The position numbers were made by a program, and so were the translations under genes. DNA of 64,000 nt from assembly GCF_020381325.1 (NCBI RefSeq), contig NZ_JAGSPI010000008.1, positions 62,001 through 126,000 on the forward strand, in the 5' to 3' direction. The number at the start of each line of letters is the position of its first letter. Position 1 is the stretch's first letter. Below, piece by piece: positions 17,714 to 26,561 of this stretch. Under the pieces are notes generated by a model that saw only the letters and a list, made by a program, of their open reading frames with translations, was not told the DNA's origin and did no database searches. This DNA is from Providencia vermicola (GTDB taxonomy: Bacteria; Pseudomonadota; Gammaproteobacteria; Enterobacterales; Enterobacteriaceae).

Positions 17714-19270
17714 ATGGCCAGAAGAAAGTTTGGTGAATCTATCCAACGCTTTGGGAGAACATTACTCCTTCCGATTGGTGTGCTTGCACCTATCGGTATG
17801 ATATTGGGTATCAGCGGTGCGTTAGTGCAAACGTATATGATTGCACGCTTTCCTTTCCTCGGAAATGAAACCGTTAACGCATTATTAGTTAGCATTCGTT
17901 CTATTGCAGGGGTGATTTTCGATAATATCCCATTGTTGTTTGCGATGGGGGTCGCTTATGGGATGAGCCAGAGAGATAAGGGGATTGCCGTCTTCGCGTC
18001 GGTAGTCGGTTATTTATCCTTGATCATTACCATGAATATTTGGTTGGTGCTCACCGGCAAGCTCGCAGATGCAGCGATCATGAGCCAAGTGGGGCAGATT
18101 AAAGTCCTTGGCATACAAACTCTGAATATTAGTGCGGCAGGGGGGATCATTACGGGTTTAATTGCCTCTTGGGCGACTGACAAGTTCTATAACCTTGAGC
18201 TTCCTACCGCGTTTGCCTTCTTCTCGGGGAAAAAATCGGTATCCATTATCATGATTGGTTTAATGATCATGGTTGGGGCGTTATTACCGTTTATCTGGGA
18301 AGTTTTAGTCCAAGGGTTAATGAAGTTATCTGCTGTATTCTTGAGCCCTGTCGGCCCATTCTTTACGGCAGGTGGTGAACGTTTATTTATTCCGTTTGGC
18401 TTACACCATGTCTGGAACGTGTTATTCCGTTTCACTGAAGCGGGCGGTACCTATGTTATTGATGGACAAACTTTTGTGGGTGTTGTCCCTGCGTTAACTG
18501 AAGTGTTATTTAAACAAGGCCCTAACAGCGAATATTGGGCGATGATGCCAAGTTTGACTCGCTTTATGGCGCAACAACAAATGTTAGTAACACTGTTCTT
18601 ATTCCCTGCGATTGCGCTGGCAATTTACAGAACATCGAAGAAAGAAAACCGTGCAGAAGTGAAGTCGATGTTGGTGACAATGGTACTGACCGCGATGCTG
18701 GGGAACGTAACAGAACCGCTCGAGTTTACCTTCGTATTTATTGCGCCACTGCTGTATCTCATTTACGCGATTATCGTGGGTATCGGTGCAGTATTACTTT
18801 CTTTCGCGGGTGTTGCTATTGGTTATATTCGTGGAACGGTATTCGACTTCACGATATTTGGATTGCTATACGAGCATACCAACTGGATATTCTTAGTCAT
18901 CATTGGTAGCTGCTTAGCCGTCGTCACTTACTTTATTTTCTACTGGGCGATTATCAAATTTGATATCAAAACGCCAGGGCGTGAAGAATCCAGCAATCTG
19001 AAAAATACTTTAATTAAAGAAAAACGTTATGGTGAAATTGCAGAAATTTTAATCCAAGCGTTAGGTGGCAAACAAAATATTCGTAACGTAGATAACTGTA
19101 TTACTCGTATGCGTATTGATGTTGGCGAAGTGAATCAAATTGATAAAGATTTAATGTTGGAATCAGGATGTACCGCATTCTTCTTTCCATCGGCAAACCA
19201 TGTCCATGTCGTTTATGGGCCGAAGGTTGAATTCGTTCGCAATGCTGTTGATGAAGCAATGAAGAAATAA
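17714..19270 (+). CDS. PTS EIICB permease, glucose/maltose (MalX-like) family
   Basis: A 518-residue phosphotransferase-system transporter. Residues about 1-420 form the EIIC membrane domain with around ten hydrophobic segments and the GLHHVWNVLFRFTEAGG region, typical of the glucose/maltose/N-acetylglucosamine group. Residues about 435-518 form the EIIB domain with the phosphorylatable C462 in NVDNCITRMRID. No EIIA domain is attached, so EIIA-Glc (Crr) is the likely donor. MalX of E. coli is similar in length (530). It imports and phosphorylates an unknown sugar or sugar conjugate. The next gene starts 14 bp downstream and encodes a lyase, which suggests the substrate is not a plain hexose. 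Confidence 0.88.
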   Translation: MARRKFGESIQRFGRTLLLPIGVLAPIGMILGISGALVQTYMIARFPFLGNETVNALLVSIRSIAGVIFDNIPLLFAMGVAYGMSQRDKGIAVFASVVGYLSLIITMNIWLVLTGKLADAAIMSQVGQIKVLGIQTLNISAAGGIITGLIASWATDKFYNLELPTAFAFFSGKKSVSIIMIGLMIMVGALLPFIWEVLVQGLMKLSAVFLSPVGPFFTAGGERLFIPFGLHHVWNVLFRFTEAGGTYVIDGQTFVGVVPALTEVLFKQGPNSEYWAMMPSLTRFMAQQQMLVTLFLFPAIALAIYRTSKKENRAEVKSMLVTMVLTAMLGNVTEPLEFTFVFIAPLLYLIYAIIVGIGAVLLSFAGVAIGYIRGTVFDFTIFGLLYEHTNWIFLVIIGSCLAVVTYFIFYWAIIKFDIKTPGREESSNLKNTLIKEKRYGEIAEILIQALGGKQNIRNVDNCITRMRIDVGEVNQIDKDLMLESGCTAFFFPSANHVHVVYGPKVEFVRNAVDEAMKK

Positions 19271-19284
19271 AGAAGGGATACGAA

Positions 19285-20655
19285 ATGAGAGCATTATACG
19301 ATTCTAAAAGTAAAACAATTGATGATCGAGGTATTAAAGCGCTTTTATCTGATGAAGCGAAATATACAACTTGGTTAATGTTTGAATCTATGTTGGCTCA
19401 AGCACAAGCGGAGCAGGGGTTTATTCCCCAATCCGCAGCTGATGAAATTAAAGAAAAGGCGATTATTGAGAATATTGATTTCGAAGAAATGAGCCGTATT
19501 TATCAAAAAATCGGCCATGGCTTCGTGCCTTTTCTGAAAGTATTAGTGAATGCCTGTTCAGAAGAGAGTGGAAAATATATCCACTACGGTATTACCACAC
19601 AGAATATTCAGCAGAGTTCCCAGTTGTATATGATGAAAACAGTACACAACAAGTTTATGTTGTTACTGAGTGAAATCATTGAAAACCTTTCTGGTTTAGC
19701 AGAAAGAACTAAGCACATGGTAATGCCAGGCAGAACCCATGGACGCCATGCGATCCCGATTACTTATGGCTATAAAGTGTCGGTGTGGATAAGCGATTTC
19801 ATTGATTGTTATCAGCGCATGAAAGAGTGTGAAAAGCGCGTATTCACCATCATGATGGGCGGTGCGGTTGGTGCTTTTAACTCGATGCCAGGTATCGGTT
19901 TAGAAGTACAAAAACGCGTCGCCGAGCTAACAGGCATGCATGCGATGGAAGTGCCATCGAGAAACCTAAGCACCCATAAATTAGAATATATGGCGAATTT
20001 AGCGCTGATGGCGAATATCTGCCATAAAATTGGTGAGGAAGTCTACAGCACCACATTGGAAGAAATTGCTGAGGTTTCTGAAGGGTTTACGAAGGGCACC
20101 GTAGGCAGTAGTACGATGCCACACAAGATTAACCCGAAATTAGCAAAAGGCATTATTGCGAATTCACAGAAACTGTATTCTTTGCCAAGCGTGGGGATGT
20201 ACTCAGCGGTACGCCCTTATGAAGGTGATAGCAGTTCTTATATGTTATTCGATGGCTTAATTGAAGAAGCGTTAGAATTAACGACAGAAATCTTATTAAG
20301 AACCGAAGAGCTTTCAAGAACGCTGGTTCCTCATGAAGATAGAATGCTGCATAACGTATTGAGAAATAAAGGGTTAGATAACACTGAGTACGTAATGATG
20401 AAAATGGCAGAAAAACTAGGGAAAGATAAAGCCCATGAGCTGCTATATGAAGAAGCGATTAAGACCGCAGCAGATGGCGAGGATTTCTATACTAACCTCA
20501 CCAAAAACAGTGTGATTTCCGCTGCTTTTAGCAATGATGAAATTAAAGCGATGCTAGACCCGCGTTCTTATATTGGTTTGTCTGTTGAGATAGCAGAAAA
20601 AGAAGCAAAACGTGGCTTAGCGATTTCGCAAGAAATTAAAAAAAGCTATCAATAG
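19285..20655 (+). CDS. Lyase of the fumarase/adenylosuccinate lyase superfamily, substrate unknown
   Basis: A 456-residue all-helical lyase. The superfamily signature GSSTMPHKIN spans residues 274-283, and S275 corresponds to the catalytic loop Ser. The second conserved region GRTHGRH includes H152, and IHYGITTQNI near residue 100 is the first conserved region. It catalyses beta-elimination releasing fumarate or a related acid. It resembles adenylosuccinate lyase and carboxymuconate cycloisomerase, but its place in an RpiR-PTS operon (14 bp gap) argues against housekeeping purB. I infer that it splits an imported, phosphorylated sugar conjugate; the substrate is not identifiable by eye. A strong terminator follows. 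Confidence 0.85.
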   Translation: MRALYDSKSKTIDDRGIKALLSDEAKYTTWLMFESMLAQAQAEQGFIPQSAADEIKEKAIIENIDFEEMSRIYQKIGHGFVPFLKVLVNACSEESGKYIHYGITTQNIQQSSQLYMMKTVHNKFMLLLSEIIENLSGLAERTKHMVMPGRTHGRHAIPITYGYKVSVWISDFIDCYQRMKECEKRVFTIMMGGAVGAFNSMPGIGLEVQKRVAELTGMHAMEVPSRNLSTHKLEYMANLALMANICHKIGEEVYSTTLEEIAEVSEGFTKGTVGSSTMPHKINPKLAKGIIANSQKLYSLPSVGMYSAVRPYEGDSSSYMLFDGLIEEALELTTEILLRTEELSRTLVPHEDRMLHNVLRNKGLDNTEYVMMKMAEKLGKDKAHELLYEEAIKTAADGEDFYTNLTKNSVISAAFSNDEIKAMLDPRSYIGLSVEIAEKEAKRGLAISQEIKKSYQ

Positions 20656-20680
20656 CAATTATTAAAAAATGATAAAAGAG

Positions 20681-20707
20681 CGACCTATTTATTAGGTCGT
20701 TTTTTTT
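20681..20707 (+). terminator. Terminator of the RpiR-PTS-lyase operon
   Basis: Stem CGACCTA (20681-20687) / TAGGTCG (20693-20699), 5-nt loop, followed by eight T (20700-20707). Confidence 0.9.
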
Positions 20708-20860
20708 GATAAGCAATAATAGCGTATAACTGATTATATTTTTTAAAGTTGTACTAATTGATGAGTTTTTCATTTAATGCTTTTTTATTTATACATAGAT
20801 ACGACATCTCCTCTGTTGAGTTGTCATTTTTGCTCTCTTAAATAAAGGTGAAAATTATTT

Positions 20861-21199
20861 ATGTCTAAACAATATCGCTTTATTGCTAAAGCTGTTGATT
20901 TTCTATTACCCAGCCTTAAAAATGCGGAACCAGATAAAAGTGCGATTTATATATATGCGACAGGCTCTTTTGAACATGAAGAGGAAGTGAGGAAAATTCG
21001 ATTTTTTCTCAGTGGGTTAGCGGTGAATTCAGCGCCGTTTACAGCGCTACTCGCCTTTGTTTTTGGTTCAAAAGAGGCTGATGCGAAAACAGGGTTTACG
21101 CCACCAACCCAGCTAGTTTTTACCTGTACAGAGAATGAGCTGAATGCAGGTGCTTTTGATATTGTCTCTTTAGGTTTAGAGTCAGAAGGACTTTGGTAA
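20861..21199 (+). CDS. Hypothetical protein, 112 residues
   Basis: A small protein without recognised domain. It starts with a basic segment (MSKQYRFIAKAVDFLLPSL), has a charged middle (EHEEEVRKIRFFLSG) and one modestly hydrophobic stretch (NSAPFTALLAFVFGS, about residues 56-70), with no signal peptide. An AAGGTG lies about 10 nt before the ATG. It is flanked by the PTS operon terminator upstream and its own terminator downstream, so it is probably monocistronic. Coding status is supported by the ribosome-binding site and by a terminator on each side; function is unknown. Confidence 0.6.
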   Translation: MSKQYRFIAKAVDFLLPSLKNAEPDKSAIYIYATGSFEHEEEVRKIRFFLSGLAVNSAPFTALLAFVFGSKEADAKTGFTPPTQLVFTCTENELNAGAFDIVSLGLESEGLW

Positions 21200-21231
21200 A
21201 AATTATCGCTAGGAAAATAACGGGGTATTTG

Positions 21232-21268
21232 TTAGGCAAAAATGCCGTTTACTCCCTCTTTTGCCTAA
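21232..21268 (+). terminator. Terminator between converging hypothetical and FUSC genes
   Basis: TTAGGCAAAA (21232-21241) pairs with TTTTGCCTAA (21259-21268), and TTATTTTT follows on the plus strand. The right arm overlaps the FUSC stop codon. Confidence 0.6.
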
Positions 21269-23067
21269 TTATTTTTCAAATGCTTTTTTAATTGAAAAAG
21301 TGCTTGTTGTCTTATTTCATTACGCTGTAAAAACCGAAAAATTGCAGCCATTTTTGTTGGTTCTAATCTGTTTTGTTGAATTCGTTTTTCAAGCACTTTA
21401 AGCACTCTCATCTTCGATCCTTGATGCGCAAATTGTTTCTGTAAAATAAACAGATTTATCCAAACGCCATGTCGAGATGCAAAAAATTCCAGTGTTGATT
21501 CATAAGGTTGCTCATTTTTACGTGCAAGTAATAAGCCGCTCAATAAACGGTGCATCATCTGGGTATTCGACGGCTTGTTCCCTTGAATTAGTGTGGTGAT
21601 CCCTTGTTTAAATTGCTGTTCTGAAAGATAAATTAATTGCTGGTAACGTTTTTTAGGATTGGTAGGAAAAATCCATGCAAAAGCCGCCATGGCAATTAAT
21701 GGGCCAGAGACTACCGCAATGGCATTACCCACATTTTGCGCCAGTGAAAGGGAAAAAGGATAGCTGGGTTGTAGCAATATCAGTGAAACCATAATGTAGT
21801 CAAATGCGATTAGGGCTAATTTATTGTGTGAATAAATCACAACGCCACTAATGATGACTGGAGTAATCAGCAATGCCATTTGCCATGATGATGAGGCGAA
21901 AGGCCATAAATACCAAGTGCAAATTAATGCGGCAATCGCACCAAAAAATTGCCCCGTAAAGATGTATTTCATAAATCTTGCAGGGTAATCAATGGAGGCA
22001 AACAAGGCGAGCATAACTGATAGCCCCAGTGTTAAGTAAGCCAAGGCTTGCCATTGTGTCCATAACCATAAAAAGCCAACCGCTATAATGGCGATAAAAG
22101 AACGTGCAAAAGCATGCCAAGCAGAAATTTTATTTTGATGGAGTTTTAGCTTGTCATGCTGACTCGGGCGTTTGGTTGATTTTCCGAGAGCCGCATAATA
22201 AAGAGGGATTAAGAGCAATTTTAGTACGCCATTTGGGCATAAAGACAAAAGATGTTTCCATTGTCTATCCGTAGGCTCTTGCGATGGAAAATAGAAAGGT
22301 GGCATCGATTGAAATTGTTCTAAATGTAGCAATATCTGGCTTTGGAAAATAAGCTTCTGTCGAGCTTTGGCGACTTGTTTGCGGTGGTAGCGCCAGCCAA
22401 TACGGTTTGCTTCTAAAATCTCTTCATAGCTCGCCATTGTTTGCCAAAGTTGGTCAATATCCTGTTGCTTTATCGGACGTTTTTGTTCCAAAGCCTGATG
22501 CAAAATTGGATAAAACTGTGTATCGACTTGATTTTTAAGGGCAATGACGGGCTCTTGTTCTCGCTTCGGGGTAAATAAAAAGTTAAACACCACCGCCGAA
22601 AGTACTCCAACGAGGATTGTCCACAGTCTATCCCAAGCCACCATAAATAAGCTATCGGTACTATGGACACTCAACATACTGACCATGACCGCAGAGTAAC
22701 CCGCCAAAAAGGTACCATAGGCGACAAAGCCTTTTTGCAGCTGACCGATACCGCTACACGTTCCTAACCATATTGCTAATCCCACAATAAATAACAAAGG
22801 GTTAATGAGATGCAGTTGAATTAATATCACACCAGCTAGCACACCAATGACGGTGCCGGCAAAACGCCACCAACTTTTTTCGAGTAAATTTTCTCGCCAA
22901 GGTTGTGCTGAAGCCCAGACCGTCATGGCTGCCCATTGTGGATGAACTAATCCCATATATTGAGCAATAAAAAGTGCAGCGACAGAAGCGCAAGCGGTAA
23001 TAAAGGCAAAACGAAAGCGTATAGGATTAAACCCTAAGCGAAGCAGTAAATTTGTATTATGTGGCAT
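21265..23067 (-). CDS. FUSC-family (aromatic acid exporter/YccS-like) membrane protein
   Basis: A 600-residue inner-membrane protein with two clusters of hydrophobic helices (about residues 20-170 and 320-465) separated by a soluble region, the duplicated layout of the FUSC family (AaeB, YdhK, YccS). The family-typical HPQWAAMTVW segment is near residue 42 and WWRFAGTVIGVLAG near 66. The C-terminal part is soluble and basic. It probably exports aromatic or toxic organic acids. It is divergent from a MarR regulator across 109 bp holding two identical palindromes, so it is likely repressed by that regulator and induced by a phenolic ligand. Confidence 0.85.
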   Translation of the reverse strand: MPHNTNLLLRLGFNPIRFRFAFITACASVAALFIAQYMGLVHPQWAAMTVWASAQPWRENLLEKSWWRFAGTVIGVLAGVILIQLHLINPLLFIVGLAIWLGTCSGIGQLQKGFVAYGTFLAGYSAVMVSMLSVHSTDSLFMVAWDRLWTILVGVLSAVVFNFLFTPKREQEPVIALKNQVDTQFYPILHQALEQKRPIKQQDIDQLWQTMASYEEILEANRIGWRYHRKQVAKARQKLIFQSQILLHLEQFQSMPPFYFPSQEPTDRQWKHLLSLCPNGVLKLLLIPLYYAALGKSTKRPSQHDKLKLHQNKISAWHAFARSFIAIIAVGFLWLWTQWQALAYLTLGLSVMLALFASIDYPARFMKYIFTGQFFGAIAALICTWYLWPFASSSWQMALLITPVIISGVVIYSHNKLALIAFDYIMVSLILLQPSYPFSLSLAQNVGNAIAVVSGPLIAMAAFAWIFPTNPKKRYQQLIYLSEQQFKQGITTLIQGNKPSNTQMMHRLLSGLLLARKNEQPYESTLEFFASRHGVWINLFILQKQFAHQGSKMRVLKVLEKRIQQNRLEPTKMAAIFRFLQRNEIRQQALFQLKKHLKNN

Positions 23068-23103
23068 AGATTATCGGTGAGTTTGGCGTGTTAAAAGGGT
23101 TGA

Positions 23104-23122
23104 TAGTTGATAAAATCAACTA
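23104..23122. promoter_or_regulatory. Palindromic operator 1 (MarR type)
   Basis: TAGTTGATAAAATCAACTA, a 19-bp perfect palindrome around AAA, between the divergent FUSC and MarR genes. An identical 19-mer lies 43 bp to the right. Confidence 0.75.
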
Positions 23123-23146
23123 AAGGCAGTGTGATTATCGACTAAT

Positions 23147-23165
23147 TAGTTGATAAAATCAACTA
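23147..23165. promoter_or_regulatory. Palindromic operator 2 (MarR type)
   Basis: Identical 19-mer to operator 1, extended by one paired base on each side (23146-23166). It lies directly upstream of the MarR start (23177), so bound repressor should block its own expression. The 43-bp centre spacing is about four helical turns. Confidence 0.75.
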
Positions 23166-23176
23166 ACGAGGGATTT

Positions 23177-23638
23177 ATGCGTACAGAACAGGCACGGGTG
23201 TTTGGGGTGATTAGCCGAGCAGCCCACCATTATATGAAATGGATGGGTGAGCCTTATGGGATCAATGCCATTGAGTGTTTAATGATTTTACATATTCATC
23301 AATATGATGCCTTGACACTCGAACAAATTTCGAAGGCGATGGTGGTGGATAAGTCAGTGACAACACGAGGGGTTGGTAAGTTCTTGGAAAAAGGCTGGAT
23401 AGTCAAAACCCACAGTCAAACAGATAAACGGGCTTACCATATATCGTTGACACCCTATGGTCACACTATTGTGGGTGAATTAAATGATAAATTAGATAAG
23501 TGGAATGATTACTTAGCCACTGGTTTATCTGAAGGCGAAGCGCAGCAATTATTTGCCTCTTTAGAAAGCTTGGCAAAGAGGGCGGTAGAAAGTTCGGTAA
23601 CGGATTTTCCTTTGATATGTGAAGGAAAAATGACGTGA
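23177..23638 (+). CDS. MarR-family transcriptional regulator
   Basis: A 153-residue winged-helix regulator. The DNA-binding core spans about residues 45-110: LTLEQISKAMVVDKSVTTRGVGKFLEKGWI then the wing THSQTDKRAYHISLT with the family DKR motif. The ATG at 23177 is preceded by GAGGG; an in-frame codon at 23150 would add nine residues and overlap the operator, so it is rejected. It is divergent to the FUSC transporter and flanked by two identical palindromes, consistent with auto-repression and ligand-induced release. Confidence 0.9.
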   Translation: MRTEQARVFGVISRAAHHYMKWMGEPYGINAIECLMILHIHQYDALTLEQISKAMVVDKSVTTRGVGKFLEKGWIVKTHSQTDKRAYHISLTPYGHTIVGELNDKLDKWNDYLATGLSEGEAQQLFASLESLAKRAVESSVTDFPLICEGKMT

Positions 23639-23646
23639 GATGACAT

Positions 23647-23676
23647 AAAAAAGCCAGTTGGGTTTAGCAACTGGCT
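23647..23676 (-). terminator. Terminator behind the invasin-like pseudogene
   Basis: AGCCAGTTG (23652-23660) / CAACTGGCT (23668-23676), 7-nt loop; on the minus strand a run of six T follows (23652-23647). It also lies just behind the MarR stop. Confidence 0.75.
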
Positions 23677-23699
23677 GAGTATTTAAATTGAGTTATTAT

Positions 23700-25220
23700 T
23701 TAAATACTGGGCGTATGTGGGCTGCGGTTCATCCCTTCCCAGTAAAACTCTAGTTCGTTGGTTGCTGATTTATCACCGAATTTCAAATGAGTCTGTAATT
23801 TTCCAGTTCCATAATGGTCACGCCAACATGCACTCATCACTGAATATGTTCGTGAAGTGCTGTCAAATTTATAGCGGTCGCTTTTGGTAATCTGATATTG
23901 ATTATTAAAACTAAAGGTATCAACATTGCTCTTTACCTTTTCAACAGAATGATGAATAGTCAAGGGAACGAGTAGCTGCTTGTTACCTAGACTGACTTTG
24001 GTGATAGGCTGGATCATAAAATGTCTATCACTGTCAGTCCAGAAACGTGCGCATTCATTCTTTTTATCATCAACACCATCATCGGTGACTATATAGCGTG
24101 GTTGATAATCAGTTTGTATAGAACCAATTTTGCTTGGGTCAGTATACTCGACTTGTGTATCATGATTTTAGCTTAATAGACCCCTTTATTCGTAGCCAGT
24201 TCTCGGACATCCGAAATGGTAATGGCGTTATTATTGCTATTCCATTGTACTGTTTTACCTGTTACTGGATTATCCCATTGGTCTTTTAGCTCAAAGGTAG
24301 CAGTTGCCTGCTCCTGCCCATTAGCAACAATAGTTTGCGGTTTGATTACCAGAATACTATTTTGTGCTTTTGCCGCGGAGGCAATAAAGTGAATTGTGGT
24401 TTCTTCTGTTGCGTTATTGAGTAATTGTGCAGTTACCTTGGTGTCCCCAGATGTATAACCTGACAATTCGGCCTGTGCCTGACCTCGGTGATTAGTCTGT
24501 GTGGTGCAGGCTACCCTGTGTGAAAAATAACTTTTCCTTTGTTTCATAAATGGGATGTAATACATCGATTTGAGAGTTGCTAAGTGAAAAATCTTTATCT
24601 GCTTCAAGGCGAATTTGCGCGTTACCAGTTCGATTTAACCACTGCGCAATAGAATCATTTGCTGTTGACATAGCGATATTGCGAGCTAGATTTTCAGCTG
24701 AATCTACACTGGGTTTGTTTGATAGAAATCGACCTGCTTGTGAGGTTAGTTGGGCGAATTTTATTTCTTTAGGGGTTGGTGTTGCCGTCGGCTTGTGCTG
24801 TTTTGGGTTATCCCACTGAATTGTGGGCAGGGGAGCCATTGGGATATCTAATTCTTCACCTGGTTTTAATTGCTCAAATGAATGGGCAAAGGTACGAAAC
24901 TGATTTAATTTTCGTAGTGAATCAACGGACATATTATATTTTTTGGCGACAGAGCTCGTGCTTTCGCCCTCTTTTAAGATATAAGGCTGAGTTTGACGGT
25001 CGTTCAATATGGCTGTATTTGGCAATAATTTGTGATTATGGCTATTTGCACTATTAGCCATAATGGGGGTGAAGGTACATGCCAATGGGAAACTAATTTG
25101 GGTAATAATATTTAACCAAGTTATTATTTTATAGTTTTTGGGAATAGGATCCCGTGATCCGGTTTTCATTAAATAGCTCCGAATAGAATAAATAAAAGAT
25201 ATGCTTAAGGTATATTTCAA
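23700..25220 (-). pseudogene. Decayed intimin/invasin-family (inverse autotransporter) gene
   Basis: Three broken pieces in gene order. Piece one (25220-24492) holds a signal/hydrophobic segment, a LysM-like peptidoglycan-binding module (YILKEGESTSSVAKKYNMS, residues about 80-130) and the start of the beta barrel (QWLNRTGNAQIRLEAD, ending LFFTQGSLHHTD then stop). At about 24500 it is fused out of frame to piece two, part of a bacterial Ig-like Big_1 domain (GQAQAELSGYTSGDTKV to TVQWNSNNNAITIS) ending at 24173. Piece three (from about 24160 to 23700) is a C-terminal remnant with two Cys. The barrel is deleted, so no outer-membrane display is possible. Confidence 0.8.
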
Positions 25221-25373
25221 TGGAAAGGTCTAGGGACTTATTTCCGCTAATATAATATTAATAGAGTGATGTTTAATTTATTTTATTGCTTTATTTGGTA
25301 GAGTATTATTATTAATGGTCTTGTTTTTTTATGAAATCGTCGAGAAATTAAAACCATATTATAATTTATATGG

Positions 25374-25805
25374 TTATTTTATTTGTGTAACTGTAAGTGT
25401 AATTTTTTCTGATAAATTATCAGGTAGCTTTGTTATTTTATTGCTCATCATGATTAGCTCGCTATTTTTCTCTATTCGGATACTAATTCCTAGTTTTTCC
25501 ATATTGTTAGCCGTATTTTCGAGTAAGTTAATTTTAAAATCGATGGTTTTATCCGCATCTTTAGAGCGTAATTGATAGTTTAATAAATTCTCCGTTGGTG
25601 ATAGTAAAGTATCTATTGGACTAATAGATATAGTTATCTCAGAGTTTTCAGGAATGATTGATGGTGAGTAAATAACCCCTTGTAATTGATGGTTTGAAGA
25701 ATTTTGAATAGCTTTAGGGAAATAGCTACAACCGAGTAATGTGCTAATAAAAAACAGAGAAATTAAAGGTTTATATATTTTATTTAGCGTTCCAATGATT
25801 AACAT
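25374..25805 (-). CDS. YscW-like lipoprotein, putative T3SS pilotin
   Basis: A 143-residue lipoprotein with signal peptide and lipobox LLGC at C26. The mature part shows a beta-rich pattern like the YscW/YbaY family: GVIYSPSIIPENSEITISI, then TIDFKINL and GISIRIEKNSELIMMSN. YscW-type pilotins help secretin insertion in the outer membrane. It lies just downstream of a winged-helix regulator and the prg/org operon, so it is likely the pilotin for InvG. SPI-1 systems normally use InvH or MxiM, to which this shows no likeness that I see. Family assignment is by eye. Confidence 0.65.
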   Translation of the reverse strand: MLIIGTLNKIYKPLISLFFISTLLGCSYFPKAIQNSSNHQLQGVIYSPSIIPENSEITISISPIDTLLSPTENLLNYQLRSKDADKTIDFKINLLENTANNMEKLGISIRIEKNSELIMMSNKITKLPDNLSEKITLTVTQIK

Positions 25806-25819
25806 GATAATAACTCAAC

Positions 25820-26248
25820 TTATTGAAATGAGAGGGAAAATACTTTCTGAAAGAAGCATTTAATATATGCATAAAGTGTATTTTGTGGATAATATTTAGA
25901 TAAAACAGGCATTTCTGATTTTTCGCCAGTATATAAAATGCCAATTCTTGGTAGTGTCATAATAAGATTTTCATCTAATTCAACTTTTTTAAATGATTGG
26001 CGGAGTTGCCTTACTAGCTTGTAATAGCTGCTTTCGGTAACAATTGTTCCTCTTTTTTCCCAAACTTCGTACATAACCTCTCTTTTATTACTCTTTTTTA
26101 CGAGTAGTAATTTTAATAAGCAAGATTCATTTTCTGTCAGGCTGATAGATTTTTTTCCTTTGGAAAGTGTCCTCTTTAATGGGTTATAAACCACTTCCTC
26201 GGATAACAAAATCATGGGTTCTATTTCCGCGTATTCCATATTACTCAT
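25820..26248 (-). CDS. OmpR/ToxR-type winged-helix regulator in the T3SS island
   Basis: A 142-residue protein whose residues about 15-112 match a trans_reg_C winged helix: VYNPLKRTLSKGKKSISLTE then ESCLLKLLL, with the recognition region SSYYKLVRQLRQSFKK and the final beta hairpin IMTLPRIGILYTGE. There is no receiver domain and no clear membrane segment. HilA, the SPI-1 activator, carries the same fold at its N-terminus but is far longer (553 aa). AGGA lies 7 nt before the ATG. It is 14 bp ahead of the pilotin gene. Proteins of this fold bind 10-11 bp direct repeats; such repeats lie upstream of invF (30921-30950). Confidence 0.75.
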   Translation of the reverse strand: MSNMEYAEIEPMILLSEEVVYNPLKRTLSKGKKSISLTENESCLLKLLLVKKSNKREVMYEVWEKRGTIVTESSYYKLVRQLRQSFKKVELDENLIMTLPRIGILYTGEKSEMPVLSKYYPQNTLYAYIKCFFQKVFSLSFQ

Positions 26249-26561
26249 ATATTTTCCTATAAGTGATGACTGAGTAAGAATTTAGTCATATCCTAACTTC
26301 CGCTAAAATATGCTTCAATATAAAAAAACAAGACATAGTCATAAATGAAAAAAATTAAGTCGTTTTTTTACAACCAGTCTGAATTTATTGTTAGGATAAA
26401 TTTAACTTATATTACTAGGATATATATATCAAAAAAATATACATAATTTTTATTTTTTGGAGGATGGGAAGGGAGTATAAAGAAGATGAAAAATCATTAG
26501 AATAAGTGAGCGTTTTACTCCCCTAAAAAATGTATTTTATATTGATAATTGAAATAGGTTT
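26249..26561. other. AT-rich gap between the orgC-like and regulator genes
   Basis: About 313 bp without a credible gene. It probably carries the promoter of the winged-helix regulator and the end of the prg/org transcript. No clear terminator or operator is seen. Confidence 0.5.

Noticed and set aside
23700-24017. 105-residue minus-strand frame as an independent gene
   Set aside because: Its frame runs back without start towards the end of the Ig-like remnant, and it lies before a shared terminator; best seen as the tail of the invasin pseudogene.
25315-25575. 86-codon hydrophobic plus-strand frame opposite the pilotin gene
   Set aside because: Antisense to a gene with a clear lipobox and family pattern; no own ribosome-binding site.
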